From Neofusicoccum parvum (lineage: Eukaryota > Ascomycota > Dothideomycetes > Botryosphaeriales > Botryosphaeriaceae), in NCBI GenBank assembly GCA_020912385.1, contig CP087207.1, positions 3,658,001-3,722,000 of the forward strand: a stretch of 64,000 nt of DNA, read 5' to 3'. Below are positions 22,401-33,078 of this stretch, piece after piece. Numbering within the stretch: the stretch's first letter is position 1; each line of letters begins with the position of its first letter. A program made the translations under genes and the position numbers. The notes below the pieces were generated by a model. That model did not search any database. It saw only the letters and a program-made list of their open reading frames with translations, and was not told where the DNA came from.

Positions 22401-25400
22401 CCCAACCTCAATGACGTGCATCTCCCTCTGATCAGCCAGTCTCTGGATAACCTCGGCAGCGCACACGAACTCGACAGGCTGCCGGGTATGGCCAACAAAG
22501 TACTCGGCATTGACATCACCATTGTCGAGAAGCTTCCCAAGATAGCTTGATGCCACTGGAATGTTGGGCTTATTAATGGTGACAGTAGACACGACCTGTG
22601 CAAAGGGTTCCAAGATCGGGTCCATGGCGGCGGAATGGAACGCAAACGGGACCTCCAGCACCTTCGCTTTGATGCCGGAGGCCTTGCAAAAGTCCACGAA
22701 ACGTCTCAAGGGCGCAACCGGACCTCCAACAACGCAGTCATCCGTGCTGTTCTTGCACGCAACAGTAAGACCATCAAACCCGGACGTGGGCGCTGAGATA
22801 AAGCTCGCGGCCTTCCTCGGCGGCATGTTGCAGGCGGCCATGCCGGTGCTGGCCTCCTCGCAAAGGTCAGCCATCAGCTCCGCCCGTCTGGCGACGAGGA
22901 GCAACCCATCGCGGAGCGACAGGACGCCGGCAGTGACCAGAGCGGCGTATTCGCCAACGCTGTGCCCGGTCACGACGTCCGGCGCGATGCCCCACGCCAT
23001 CCACAGCTGCGCCAGGCAGTACTCCAACACGAAACATGCGCACTGAGAAACGATCACCTGATCCCTCGGAGTGAGCGACTGGAAGACGTCCAGATCTTCG
23101 CCGATCAATGCATCCACGGCCGGGAAGCCCAGGTCTGCAAGCGTGGCGTTGCAGAGCCGGACGTTTTCGCGGAAGACAGGTGCCGTCGAGAGCAGCTCTG
23201 CGCCCATGCCGGGGTAGACGCCGCCCTGGCCGGAGAAGACGAATGCGGTGAACGTCCTCTTGGAGGGTGGGGCCCGGGGAGGCACTTTGGCTTGCCGAAG
23301 CTTCCGGAGGATATCCGTAGTCGAGTGGCCCGTGACAGAGAGGCGGAATGCATCGTACTCCTGTCTCCGGGCGTTTGCTGAGTAGCACAGAGAGGCGAGC
23401 AGTGCATCGCTGTAGTTCCGCTCTATGTATTCGCAGTAGCTCGATCTGAGGGTTTCCAGCGCCGCGGAAGTTTTCGCGGAGATGTTGAGAACGTAGCACG
23501 ATCGCGGCGGTGTTCTGGTAGTCCTGGCGGGCTGGGCGTACTCCTCCAGGATCACGGCTGCGTTTGATCCAGCGGCCCCAAAATTATTGAGTAACGCTCT
23601 TCTGGGCACACCGGGGGTACTTTTCCAGTCCTGAGTTTGGGTGGGGACGAGCATGTTGTGCTTGGTCATTGCAGCCAGGCGCGGATTCAAGGTCTGGTGC
23701 GCGGCTTGGAGTGGTATCCGATGTTTCTGCATCATCAGGAGGAGCTTCGCGATGCCTGCAGCGCCTGAAGCTGCCTCCGCATGGCCGATGTTGCCTTTGA
23801 TGGAGGATAGGAGCAACGGGTGACTGGACGGGCGCGCGGCCCCAAACGCAGCCAGCAGGCTGCTGACCTCCGCGTAGTCGCCTGCTTGCGTCCCCGTGCC
23901 GTGTGCCTCAACGACGCCGATGGAGTTGGGATCGATCTTCGTCTTGGTGAGCAAACTCTTGAACAACCTCGCCTGTGTGTCTGAGTCTGGGTGCGTGATG
24001 GACTTGGCAGTGCCGCACTGATTGACCTCAGCGCCGCGGATAACACCGTAGATACGGTCACCCTCGGCAACGGCGTCGGAGAGCTTCTTTAGCACGAAAA
24101 GACCGCAGCCTTCGGCACGGCAGTAGCCGTCCGCAGATGCGTCCCACGGCTTGCACTGTCCCGTCTGGCTGAGAAAGTGAGCGCGGGAAAGTCCAAGATA
24201 CATCTGTGTCGGTTAGCGGATGTTTCAGAGAGAAAAGAGCTCACTTACATCTGGGCTGGAAATCACGTTAACGCCACCTGCTAGAGCTGACGTGCAGTCA
24301 CCAGCCTGAAGAGCTCTGCACGCCTGGTAGAGAGCGACGGTGGAAGACGAGCACGCCGTGTCAATCACCACAGAGGGCCCTTTGAGCTGGAAAGCGTACG
24401 AGATCCTGCCGCTAAGGAAAGCGCGCAGTGTGCCTTGTTCTCACCTGTCAGTTTTGTTTTATGAGAACGTGTCTGACTGTCAAGACTAACCTGGACTATA
24501 ATAGACATCGATGTCGTTGCGCGTATTATCCACATAATCCAGAGTGGCAGCACCGACATATACACCGGTGCTCTCCCTCTGGAAAGACGGCGTGGAATCC
24601 GGAGCATAACCCGCGTCTTCCATGGCCTCGAGCGCAGCGTGAAGTAGAAGACGCTGTTGTGGGTCCATTGATTTGGCCTCGCGTGGCGAAATCTGGAAGA
24701 AGGTGTTGTCGAATGCAAATGGGTCGTCCAAAAAGTTCCCGTATTTTGCGTTCATCTTCCGCGGGTTCTTGTTGCTGCTGTCGGCATTGGAATCGTAGTA
24801 GTCTGATATTTGGAATCGCGAAGACGGGATCTACAATCAAGTCAGCTTTGCATCATATCATTCTCTGCTGCGCAAACCAGACTTACTTCACGGACAACGT
24901 TGAGACCTTTTTCCAACGTCTCCCAGAGTTGTTCCGGGCCCTTCCCGGAAGGGTAATTGACACTCATGCCAACAATAGCGATGTCGTCCGGCGAAGGACC
25001 ATCGGTAGCACCACGCACAAAGCTGGCTACGTGAATCCTTGGGTGGTTGGAGTTGCAAGTAATAGCCCGCAGCAGCGACTTCGAGTTGGGCCCCATCGCC
25101 AGGATGTTACACCTCAATCTGTTGCTTCGATCAAGTCTCTCCAAAGTGTCCTCAATCAGGCGCCTTGCTGTTGTATTCCAGTCGACCTGGTGGATCAAGA
25201 TGTTCTGGAGAACTGTCTCCAGCAGAGAAACGGAGGATGGACTAGAGGTCAGGTGCTTGCCATCGACAGTGGAGCGGACCGGAACCTGGAGTGCTTCCCA
25301 TGAAGGGAATACAATGCCTCTGCGCTGCAAATCTCCAAGAACTTCTGCAAGGAGGTCCTGCAAGAGTTCGCCCCCATGGTAGTAGCCATGGATGTTTGCA

Positions 25401-26181
25401 AAGCGGGACGGAGCCGAGATAGGAATGTGTTTGGATTTGAACTCGTTCAGCATTCGCCCTTCGCCGGTGACGGAAACGACGCGCTCGGATAGTATGGCGG
25501 CTATCCGAAGGGGCAATGCCAATGCTCTCTGTCGGAAAGGATTCTGCTTAGCATCCCAATGCAGACAATGCGTAAGGAAATGTGTAGGAGGCTTACCGAT
25601 TGATTGTATTCTGTCACAAGAGCTTCCAGCTCCGGAACACTCAGTCCCTTTATGGTCAACGACCATGGAAAGCTCTCAGAGCCATAACCTGCTGCCTTCT
25701 GACAAAGAATTGAAACCCTGAGGCCAATCCAGAAGGCAATCCGAAACCCAGCAACGGCAATCTTCAGGAACTCTGTGGATTCTGGGTACGGACATAGAGA
25801 GACGACGACCGCTGGCAGAATCCCAGAGCAGAATCCTGTCAACTCCAAGGGCGGCGAATGTGTGGCACGTGAAGCCTCCATATCGTCGGCTGCGTACGAA
25901 AGATAATCCAACAGTTGGTGGATGTACAGTACAATACCCTGAACGACGGGATGATCTTGCACCTGAGGATTGATGAGGGCGTTGGGAGTCGAAAAGATGC
26001 CGATGATGTCTTCGGCTGCAAGTCTCTCGGCGGCGTTCAGGCTGTTGAACTCAGCAACAAGTGCCTCATGGCATGCGTTGAGGAAGCGTGCGGCGGTTGC
26101 GGATGTTGAGAGCAAGGGACTCCTGTCAAAGGACAGGCTCGACCCTTGTCCGGCAAAGAGAATAACGTTTCTGCACATCAT
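19484..26181 (-). CDS. Non-reducing polyketide synthase, SAT-KS-MAT-PT-ACP-ACP-TE
   Basis: Iterative type I aromatic PKS of about 2,120 residues in seven exons: 26181-25597, about 25549-24887, 24830-24491, 24433-24249, 24203-22388, 22326-20137, 20070-19484. The double ATG at 26181 is the first in frame before VILFAGQGS. Domains in order: SAT (1 to about 380, GFCSG with the catalytic Cys); KS (about 381-800, [26 protein letters not shown]); malonyl transferase (about 905-1195, [22 protein letters not shown]); product template (about 1300-1620, [10 protein letters not shown] with the catalytic His, then [10 protein letters not shown]); two ACPs ([11 protein letters not shown] and [11 protein letters not shown]); thioesterase ([11 protein letters not shown], catalytic His in RGNHFDLF). 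There is no methyltransferase or reductive domain. The product is an unreduced aromatic released by the TE as acid, lactone or ring-closed ketone. The neighbouring carboxylate reductase favours a free acid. Chain length cannot be read by eye. Confidence 0.96.
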
Positions 26182-26813
26182 TGTTGAAGATGGACCAGTC
26201 CCGACGAGTTGAATTTGGGTTGCTCTGGAAAAGGTCAACCGTAAGGTTAAATAGTTTCTTGGTGTCTCCTTTTGCCTGCTTTATCTTTCCAACGCCGCCG
26301 TAAAGAAATCGTCAGCACCGGGCGAATCCGGCAGAGAATGACTACTTCATTTCCGGTCAAGGCCAGCTATCTCGGTTTCAGCAGCGTCCTAGACTGATCC
26401 CCTGGCTCGTTACGAGATTGTAATGTTGACATAGCGCTCGAGATAGCCGTCCTGCTTTATGACGTCTTGCGATTTGACTGCGTCTCTCAGCGGGCGCCGA
26501 TTGGCCAAACCTGCTTAACAAGAAAGTAAATCTCGCTTGAGGCTGACGGGAAGTCAATTTACGCTGGCGATAAGGCGTGCAGGGGGCGCCAGGACCAGCG
26601 TATATCAGAGTTACGCGGGGCCAGAGCGCGGTGATCTCCCTCCACAGTAGCGAACCTCTTGCCGCACGAGTTCCGCCCACCCAGATAAGTACCATGCGTG
26701 CACCTATCGAGGGGGAAATGCTCCCGTGCACGCGGAATCGCCTCTGTTGTGGCTGCGATCGCACCCGTTTTGTTTGTGCTTTTCCACGCATCTGACTGGA
26801 CTGACCCGGAGAC
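26182..26813. promoter_or_regulatory. Divergent promoter between PKS and NRPS-like gene
   Basis: 632 bp shared by the two megasynthase genes. It holds no exact 11-bp motif, only the 7-base core TCCGGTC at 26352-26358 and CCGGAG ending a few bases before the NRPS-like ATG. A CCAAT-type box (ATTGG) lies near 26500. Confidence 0.6.
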
Positions 26814-29800
26814 AATGGGCAGCTTGGAGCGACCAGTCTTTCAGCGCGCGCAGTTCGACCCACTCGGGCAGGAATCGGCGGAAGCTGCAGAACATGACAA
26901 TATACGAAGTCTGCCAGATTTAATCAATTTCAATGCCGAGGTCAACCCAGACCATACGTTTTGCCTCCAGGCGAAAGCAAGAGCAGACGCAGGTGCAACC
27001 TACTGTGCAGACCGACTCAGCTTCAAGGGTCTCAAGCATGCTGTTGACCGCTGCTCCTCCTGGCTGCAGAAACGGTTTGTCAAAGCCGAGCAAGTAAACG
27101 GAAAAAAGCCTCTTCCGGTAGCGCTGTATATGGAGAGTGACGCAGGGCTGTTTATTTACATCGCGGCGCTTTTGGCGTCTGGAATTCCGGTCAGTTTACA
27201 GATGTTGATTCAAACCCCACCTGAAGGTCGTCCAGCTTACCATTCCTCTTCAGGCCGTGTTACTGTCGGCAAGGCTGAGCGCCGAGAGCGTACGCCATCT
27301 GCTGAACGAGACTGGAGCCCAGTCCATACTGCTGTCCAAGAGGACAGAACGCCTGATCGCAGAAGACGTAGTCGGCCTCGTCGAAGCCCAGGTCGTTCCT
27401 CCGTACTCGCTGTTCCTCGAGTCCTCCGTCGACTCAGACCCCAGCAGTGGCCCACGCCACGACGCCCGCATGAATGTCGACGAGAACGATCTCAACGTTC
27501 TGATCCTCCATTCCTCAGGCACGACCGGCCTCCCCAAACCCATCCGTCTGGCCCACCGCTACCTCCTCGGATACGCCGCCTGCCACAGCTTCGCCAAAGA
27601 CGAGCCCGTCAACTGGCCCAACCTCTCCACCCTGCCCCTCTACCACGGATTCGGGCTGCTGGCGCCCTGCCTCAGCCTGTCCGTGGGCATGCCCTGCGTC
27701 TTCCCGCCCAGCACCATCATCCCAGCCGCGCACTCGACGACGGAGCTCCTCTCCACCTTCGGCGTGCAGTCGCTGATGACGGTGCCCAGCATCCTCGAGG
27801 ACATGCTCGCGCTGCCGGCGGCAGCCGACCGGAACCGCGCGCTCTCGTCGCTACGCCTGATGCGCTTCGTCGCCGTGGGCGGCGGCCCGCTGGGCCCGGA
27901 CGCCGGCGCCGCGCTGGCCGCCGCCGCCGTCCCCGTCCTCAACCACTACGGCGCCACCGAGATCGGCGCCATCGCCCCCATCTTCCAGCCCGGCCCCGAC
28001 TACGACCACCGCTACCTCCGCCTGCGCACGGACTTGGGGCTCCAGCTGCACCCCGTGGCGGAAGCCCAAGGGGACGAGCCGCAGCGCTACAAGCTGGTGG
28101 GCCGCCCGTTCGGCTGGGGCCGGACGTTCGAGATCCAGGACGAGATCGTGAGGAGGCCGGATGCGGCGCGCGTGGAGGTGCGGATACTGGGCCGGCGCGA
28201 CGATCTGATCGTGCTCAGCAACGGCGAGAAGGTGGTGCCGCGGAGCCTCGAGCAGGCGTTGTCCCAGAATCAGGCCGTCAGGACTGCCGTGTGCGTTGGC
28301 CAGGGCTACTTCGAGCTGGCGCTGCTGGTTGAGCCGTCGGGGTCGGCGCCGGGAGGCGACGAGGCGTTCGTGGACCACGTGTGGCGGCTGGTGTCGGAGC
28401 TCAACCCGTCGCTCGACCGGCATGCGCGGATATCTTCCAGGCGCGCCATCATCGTTAAGCCGGCTGGGAAGACCATTCCGCGATCTGACAAAGGGTCGGT
28501 CATGCGCAGAGAGGTGCAGACGGTCTTTGAGAAGGAGATTCGCGCTGCGTATGAGGCCCTTGAACTCGAATCCTCCAGCACAGACGTCGCTCTGGATGTT
28601 GGGCTGCTGGATCAAGGTGTACGCAAGCTTGTTGAGATGGTGATGGGCAGCAGGCTGGCGGTGAACAGTGCTTGGAAGGTGGACGACGATCTGTTTGAGC
28701 TGGGCATGGACTCTTTACAGGCCGCACGGCTGGCAAGGTTCCTGAACTCCTCAGTTGCAAAGGCTTGCCAGGGCGTACGTGCACACGAACGGCTCACAGC
28801 TGCTTTCATCTACCAGCACCCATCTCTTGCCGCACTGACTGCTGCTCTCGGCCCACTGATCAGTGGCGAGGGGAAAAGCGTGGAGCAGGCGCGAGATCGC
28901 GGATCGGAGATGCGGGCACTCGTAGACGAGTACGTCCGAGCACTGGACGCGGAAGACTTCTCAACGCCCAGCTCCCTAGCCACTACCGCCACCGAAGGCT
29001 CAGTCGTTCTCCTAACCGGCTCAACAGGCAACCTCGGCGCCCACACGCTGGGCTGTCTGGCACACAGCAAGCGCGTCTCGAGGGTGATCTGCCTGAACCG
29101 AAGCACCACCAACTCCAACGCCGACCTGCGAGCCCGGCAGGAGCAAGTCAACACCAGCGCCGGCGTGACGCTGTCCCACTCCGCCTGGGAAAAAGTCACC
29201 TTCCTCGCCGCCAACACGCAGGCGCCCGCCCTCGGCCTCACGCCGCCCCAGCTCGCGGCGCTCGAGGCCACCATCACGCACATCGTCCACCTCGCCTGGC
29301 CCATGGACTTCAACCGGCAGCTCCCCAGCTTCCGGCCGCAGCTGAGCGCGCTCGCGGCGCTGGTGCGGCTCGCGCGCGGCGCGCACCGCGCCCGCCCGGC
29401 CGTCCGCCCGCGCCTGCTGCTCGCGTCGTCCATCGCGGCGGCGCGGCACCACGGCGCGCGCGTCGTGCCCGAGGCGTCCCTGGCCGACCCGCTCGCCGCG
29501 ACGGCCATGGGCTACGCCGAGGCGAAGTGGGTGTGCGAGCGCGTGCTGCGGCACGTGGCGGACGCGTGGCCGCGCGAGTGCGCCCCCGTCGTCGTGCGCA
29601 TCGGGCAGCTGAGCGGGCCGGAGCGCGCGCCCGGCGTGTGGAAGACCGGGGAGCATGTGCCGGCGCTGCTGCGCGCGGCGCAGATGCTGTCGGCGTTTCC
29701 CGATTTGAGAGGCGTGAGTGCATGTGTTTGGCTTTTGTTGCTGTGGTTCGGCGGCTGACTCGGGTGATTGCAGGACTTTTCGTGGCTGCCGGTTGACAGA

Positions 29801-30166
29801 GCGGCGAGCGCGTTGATGGACTTACTGTTCTGTGCTGAGGTGCCGGAGGGGTCGGTCTACCACTTGGAGAACCCGGTCCGGCAGCCGCTGTCTGCGTTGG
29901 GCGCGTTCGTGGCTGAGGAGTTGGGACTCAAGGAGAAGTGCGTCCCTTTCGAGGTCTGGCTCGAACGTATGAAAGCTACCGGGTATGCTCCCAGCCTCTG
30001 CGAGTTCTTCCAGAATGATTTTCAAGCATTGGCCAACGGCAATGTCATACTGGATACCACTGTCGCAAGGAGAGATTCCCCGAATCTGCGAGGAAGCGGG
30101 GGGTTGAGCAAAGACCTGATTGTGGAGTATGTTCGAAGGTGGAGAACAGCGGGGTTTCTGACTTAG
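26814..30166 (+). CDS. NRPS-like carboxylate reductase (A-T-R)
   Basis: About 1,060 residues in three exons (26814-27188, about 27253-29717, about 29774-30166). The start is MGSLERPVFQRAQFDP; an earlier ATG at 26698 is less likely. The adenylation domain (about 30-560) has HSSGTTGLPKPI (A3), YGATEIGAI (A5), a hinge near GRRDDLIVLSNGEKVVP and PRSDKGSVMR. The thiolation domain (about 620-700) has ELGMDSLQAARL. The terminal reductase (about 720-1060) has LLTGSTGNLGAHTLG and the SDR pair Y-x3-K in GYAEAKWVCERVL. There is no condensation domain. Such A-T-R enzymes activate a carboxylic acid, load it on the carrier and release it as aldehyde with NADPH. StbC-type enzymes do this for aryl acids in ascochlorin-family pathways. 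Divergent pairing with the PKS strongly suggests that it reduces the PKS-derived acid. Its acid specificity is not predictable by eye. Confidence 0.93.
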
Positions 30167-30702
30167 AATATGCAACATCTGCCGTGTCTTCAGTAGAGAA
30201 TGTATATTAGCCGCGGCAGGAAGGATCTCATCAGTTCATTTGAGTTTGAGTGAATCAGCTTGCAGCACTCCCCCATGGCTCATAGCAGCACTTAAAGCTT
30301 CTGGGTGGCATGAAAAATTCGATCATCGAACACGTAGGCGTGGATCAAACCTAGCACATAATATGACTGATAGTCCACTAAGAGAGCTGTCGAAACAAGG
30401 CGCCGGTGGATGGAGAGCCTGTGATTACATGCTGCTCAGACATGACTGGAGACAGCTGCTGCTGTGTGTCAGGGCTTTCGAGGCACCATACCTGCTCCGG
30501 CGCCGGCGGTCTGTCAACCGCATCTGGATGACCTCATGAGGCATCTACGATAGCAAGGCCAAGAGGACAAGTATCAAAGATCCTCAACGCTGCCATGCAA
30601 TGAGGGACGATGTACTCCGGTCCACGATTCGAGGAAGTCCTTGAGATATATCGCCACAAAAAGCTTCAGCATACTTCAAACATCCACTCATCCACGCACA
30701 AC
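30167..30702. other. Intergenic region upstream of the Zn2Cys6 regulator
   Basis: About 540 bp after the NRPS-like stop, ending in the regulator's promoter with an exact cluster motif at 30613. No gene is supported. Confidence 0.55.
30613..30623 (+). promoter_or_regulatory. Cluster motif copy (exact), regulator promoter
   Basis: TACTCCGGTCC, 80 bp upstream of the ATG of the in-cluster Zn2Cys6 regulator and in the same direction. It suggests autoregulation. Confidence 0.8.
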
Positions 30703-31686
30703 ATGGCACGCTCGCTTCTCCGCAAATCATGTGATCGCTGCCACCTGGCGAAATTGAAGTGCGTCTACGAAGCACCTTTCGCGGAATCCTGCATCCGGTG
30801 CCAGTCCCGGGGAAGAGAGTGCACGCGAAGCCCGCCAAAGCCGTTCGGCCGAACACCCGGGTCCGGGAAGAACCAGCGGAGAAAGCAAAAGCAGGAGCAG
30901 GAGAGCGCAATCGCCCTCAGCAACGCGGCGACCTCGACGACCACCACGACGGACGACAGCAGCATGGCGGACGCGGCATGGCTGGCGCTGGGCAGCTGGC
31001 CGCCGGACAACGAGTCACCCCCGAGCACCACCACACCACCAACCAACGCAGCAGCGACGACGCTGGAGCCCGACTGGCTGGACGCGGCGCTGTTCTCGTC
31101 GTCGCCGACCGTCCCCGACTACTTCTCCCCGTGGGCCGAGCTCGGCGGCAGCCCGCCGGACGGCAGCGGCTTCGGATCTCCAGAGCGGGCGGGGGGCTGC
31201 CCCTGCGGGCATGCAGCTCATGAGTCCCTGCTGGGCCTGGCGCGGCGATCCCCGCCGGGCGTGGCGTTCGACGACACGCTCGAGGGCGCACGGCGCGCGA
31301 CGGCCGCCCTGCGAGCGGCGCTGGAGTGCGCGGGCGCGCACGCCGAGTCGACCACCGTGCTGCTCTTCTTCGTCGCGCAGAGCGTGCTCGCGGCTCTGCG
31401 CGACGTGCTGCACGCGCCGGGCGGCGGCGGCGGCGGCGCGGCGGTCGCCGGTGGCAGCCCGCAGATCCGGCTGGGGTCGTACGCGATCGCTTGCGACGAC
31501 GAGGAGGACGGGCGGGCGGTGCGGCGGCTGGCGGTGCTGCTGGCGCTGCGCAGGCTGCTCCCCGTTCTGGACCAGCTCGCCGACAAGCGCGGCGATCGGG
31601 GCTCGGGGCTCGAGCGCCTGTATCCGCTGCTGCGGGACTCTCTCCGCGCGGACCACGAGGTTGTTTTGAGACACGTATCGTGTTAG
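30703..31686 (+). CDS. AflR-like Zn2Cys6 pathway-specific regulator
   Basis: Single exon, 327 residues from ATG 30703 (MARSLLRKSCDRCHLAKLKC). The upstream in-frame ATG at 30610 is ignored because it overlaps the cluster motif. The zinc cluster is C-x2-C-x6-C, then nine residues, C-x2-C-x6-C (CDRCHLAKLKC and CIRCQSRGREC). A basic and proline tail (SPPKPFGRTPGSGKNQRR) follows, as in AflR-type factors. After a low-complexity Thr/Pro/Ser region comes CPCGHAAHESLLGLA, which fits the C-x-C-x3-AL-LL motif of the AflR C-terminal domain. AflR-like proteins activate the cluster they sit in, often as dimers. The gene has its own motif copy at 30613, and eight further copies lie around it, so this protein is the prime candidate to bind TACTCCGGTCC. 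That DNA does not resemble the classic AflR palindrome, so the link is inference. Confidence 0.88.
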   Translation: MARSLLRKSCDRCHLAKLKCVYEAPFAESCIRCQSRGRECTRSPPKPFGRTPGSGKNQRRKQKQEQESAIALSNAATSTTTTTDDSSMADAAWLALGSWPPDNESPPSTTTPPTNAAATTLEPDWLDAALFSSSPTVPDYFSPWAELGGSPPDGSGFGSPERAGGCPCGHAAHESLLGLARRSPPGVAFDDTLEGARRATAALRAALECAGAHAESTTVLLFFVAQSVLAALRDVLHAPGGGGGGAAVAGGSPQIRLGSYAIACDDEEDGRAVRRLAVLLALRRLLPVLDQLADKRGDRGSGLERLYPLLRDSLRADHEVVLRHVSC

Positions 31687-31915
31687 CTGTAGAGGCGTGT
31701 CATGTAGGCCAGGACCAACAATCAAAGCGGGCTTCCTCCGACTGGAATGATGTGCAGTGGCAGCCCGTGACGCAGGGATGCAAAGGCAATGCGGTGGGAA
31801 CCGGCTTTTGGGTGTTTAATCGGATCAATGGGGCTTACGACGATGGAGGAACATGCGGCGTCCGAGGCTTCAGATGGCTCGTATGGCGTCAAGCGAGGCT
31901 GGCGATCCTCGAGGC

Positions 31916-31926
31916 TACTCCGGTCC
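31916..31926 (+). promoter_or_regulatory. Cluster motif copy (exact)
   Basis: TACTCCGGTCC, 230 bp after the stop of the Zn2Cys6 regulator and about 1.15 kb before the MYB start. No gene is placed directly downstream. Confidence 0.7.
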
Positions 31927-32304
31927 ATTTCCTCGCGCGCAAGGCTGCGGGAAAGCCGCGCGGAACTGGTCGACTGCCGGCGCCAAGGGCGATGTGTGTA
32001 GCCCAGATTGGCAAGACTGTCCGTCTGGACTCGCAGGAGAGGCGCGGCCCGTCCCTAGTAGGGTTGGGTGCCGAGAGGTCAATGGAGTGACGGCGGATGG
32101 CTCGGTTGTCGAGCGCTGAGAAGTGCAGTCTTGCAGCAGGCCTTAGCCGAGCCGCCCGACCCTGCCTGCGGACGGACCGAGCGGAACCTGGCCATCCTCT
32201 GCTTAAGCCCGTCCGCTAAGGGTCTTTGTTTCGCCGCTGCGCAATCATCGCCACCAGGCTACCCCGCATCATTTCTCCGGCGGCTACCGTCGACTGCATG
32301 TATA

Positions 32305-32315
32305 TACTCCGGTCC
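32305..32315 (+). promoter_or_regulatory. Cluster motif copy (exact)
   Basis: TACTCCGGTCC immediately after a TATA-like run, pointing toward the MYB gene whose first in-frame ATG is about 764 bp downstream. Confidence 0.75.
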
Positions 32316-33078
32316 CACAATAAGAGCAGAGACACTTCTGTCGCGGCCCTTGCACTTGCCACGTTTTGCCGTCCGAATTACCGCTCTTACCGCATGCGGA
32401 ACTACTCCTGCACTCAAGCTGGATAGCTTGCCATTCCGATCTCATCCGCGCCGTCGTGCCAGCCTAGCGGTGTGATTCCCAGCCAATCAAACCACCACAC
32501 CCCATCGCTCCTCCGGAAGGGAATATTCTGATCCAAGCGGCTGTCAGTACCCAGACTGGACATCGCCCCATCTCTGTCCCGGCTGCTTGGTTGGACCAGG
32601 AGGCTGAACCACCTCGACGACAAGCAAACTCCAATTCTGCGGGGCGGCTCCCTCAATCTTCTTCAGGTGGCTAACGTGCTCTCTGCCTCCCTTTTTTTTT
32701 CTGTTATTCCCATGCACCTGCTTTCCAGTAGAGAAGTTGCCGGAGATTTTTAACCCCCAACGCCATGTTCTGCACTCTCTTTCCCGCCGCGATGAGCATG
32801 AAAAGACGCACATCTTCAACTCCACACCACCAGCATGTCTCAGTATACAAGTGATCGCAGCAATCGGCTCCCTGGTCTCGTACAACCACCTCGTTAGCGA
32901 GTCATTTGCTACATGGCCAGATGGGGGCCTGATGCCCATGAGTCCGCCGTGCGTCCCGCGATAAGTTCATGCTTGATAGTGTTGCTTGGCAGGGACAGCT
33001 GCGTCTTCTACTCGGAAAACGGCGCTGTTTATTAGAGGTGCTGGTCCGCTGGGGACCCGATGTTCCTGTCTCCAAACA

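Larger units (their letters stand above)
31687..33078. other. Long intergenic region with two orphan motif copies
   Basis: About 1.4 kb between the two regulator genes, with exact cluster motifs at 31916 and 32305. ORFs exist on both strands but none has family motifs. The minus-strand frames between 32414 and 32939 look protein-like in part but are not convincing. A TATA-like stretch (gtatata) directly precedes the second motif. It may be a long MYB leader or may hide a small spliced gene. Confidence 0.5.

Noticed and set aside
26698..26813. Upstream in-frame ATG as the NRPS-like start
   Set aside because: The extra 39 residues are unlike the family. The ATG at 26814 gives the common short leader before the adenylation domain.
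32414..32939. Minus-strand ORFs between the two regulators as a gene
   Set aside because: Two overlapping frames look partly protein-like, but I found no splice path, start context or family motif to join them.
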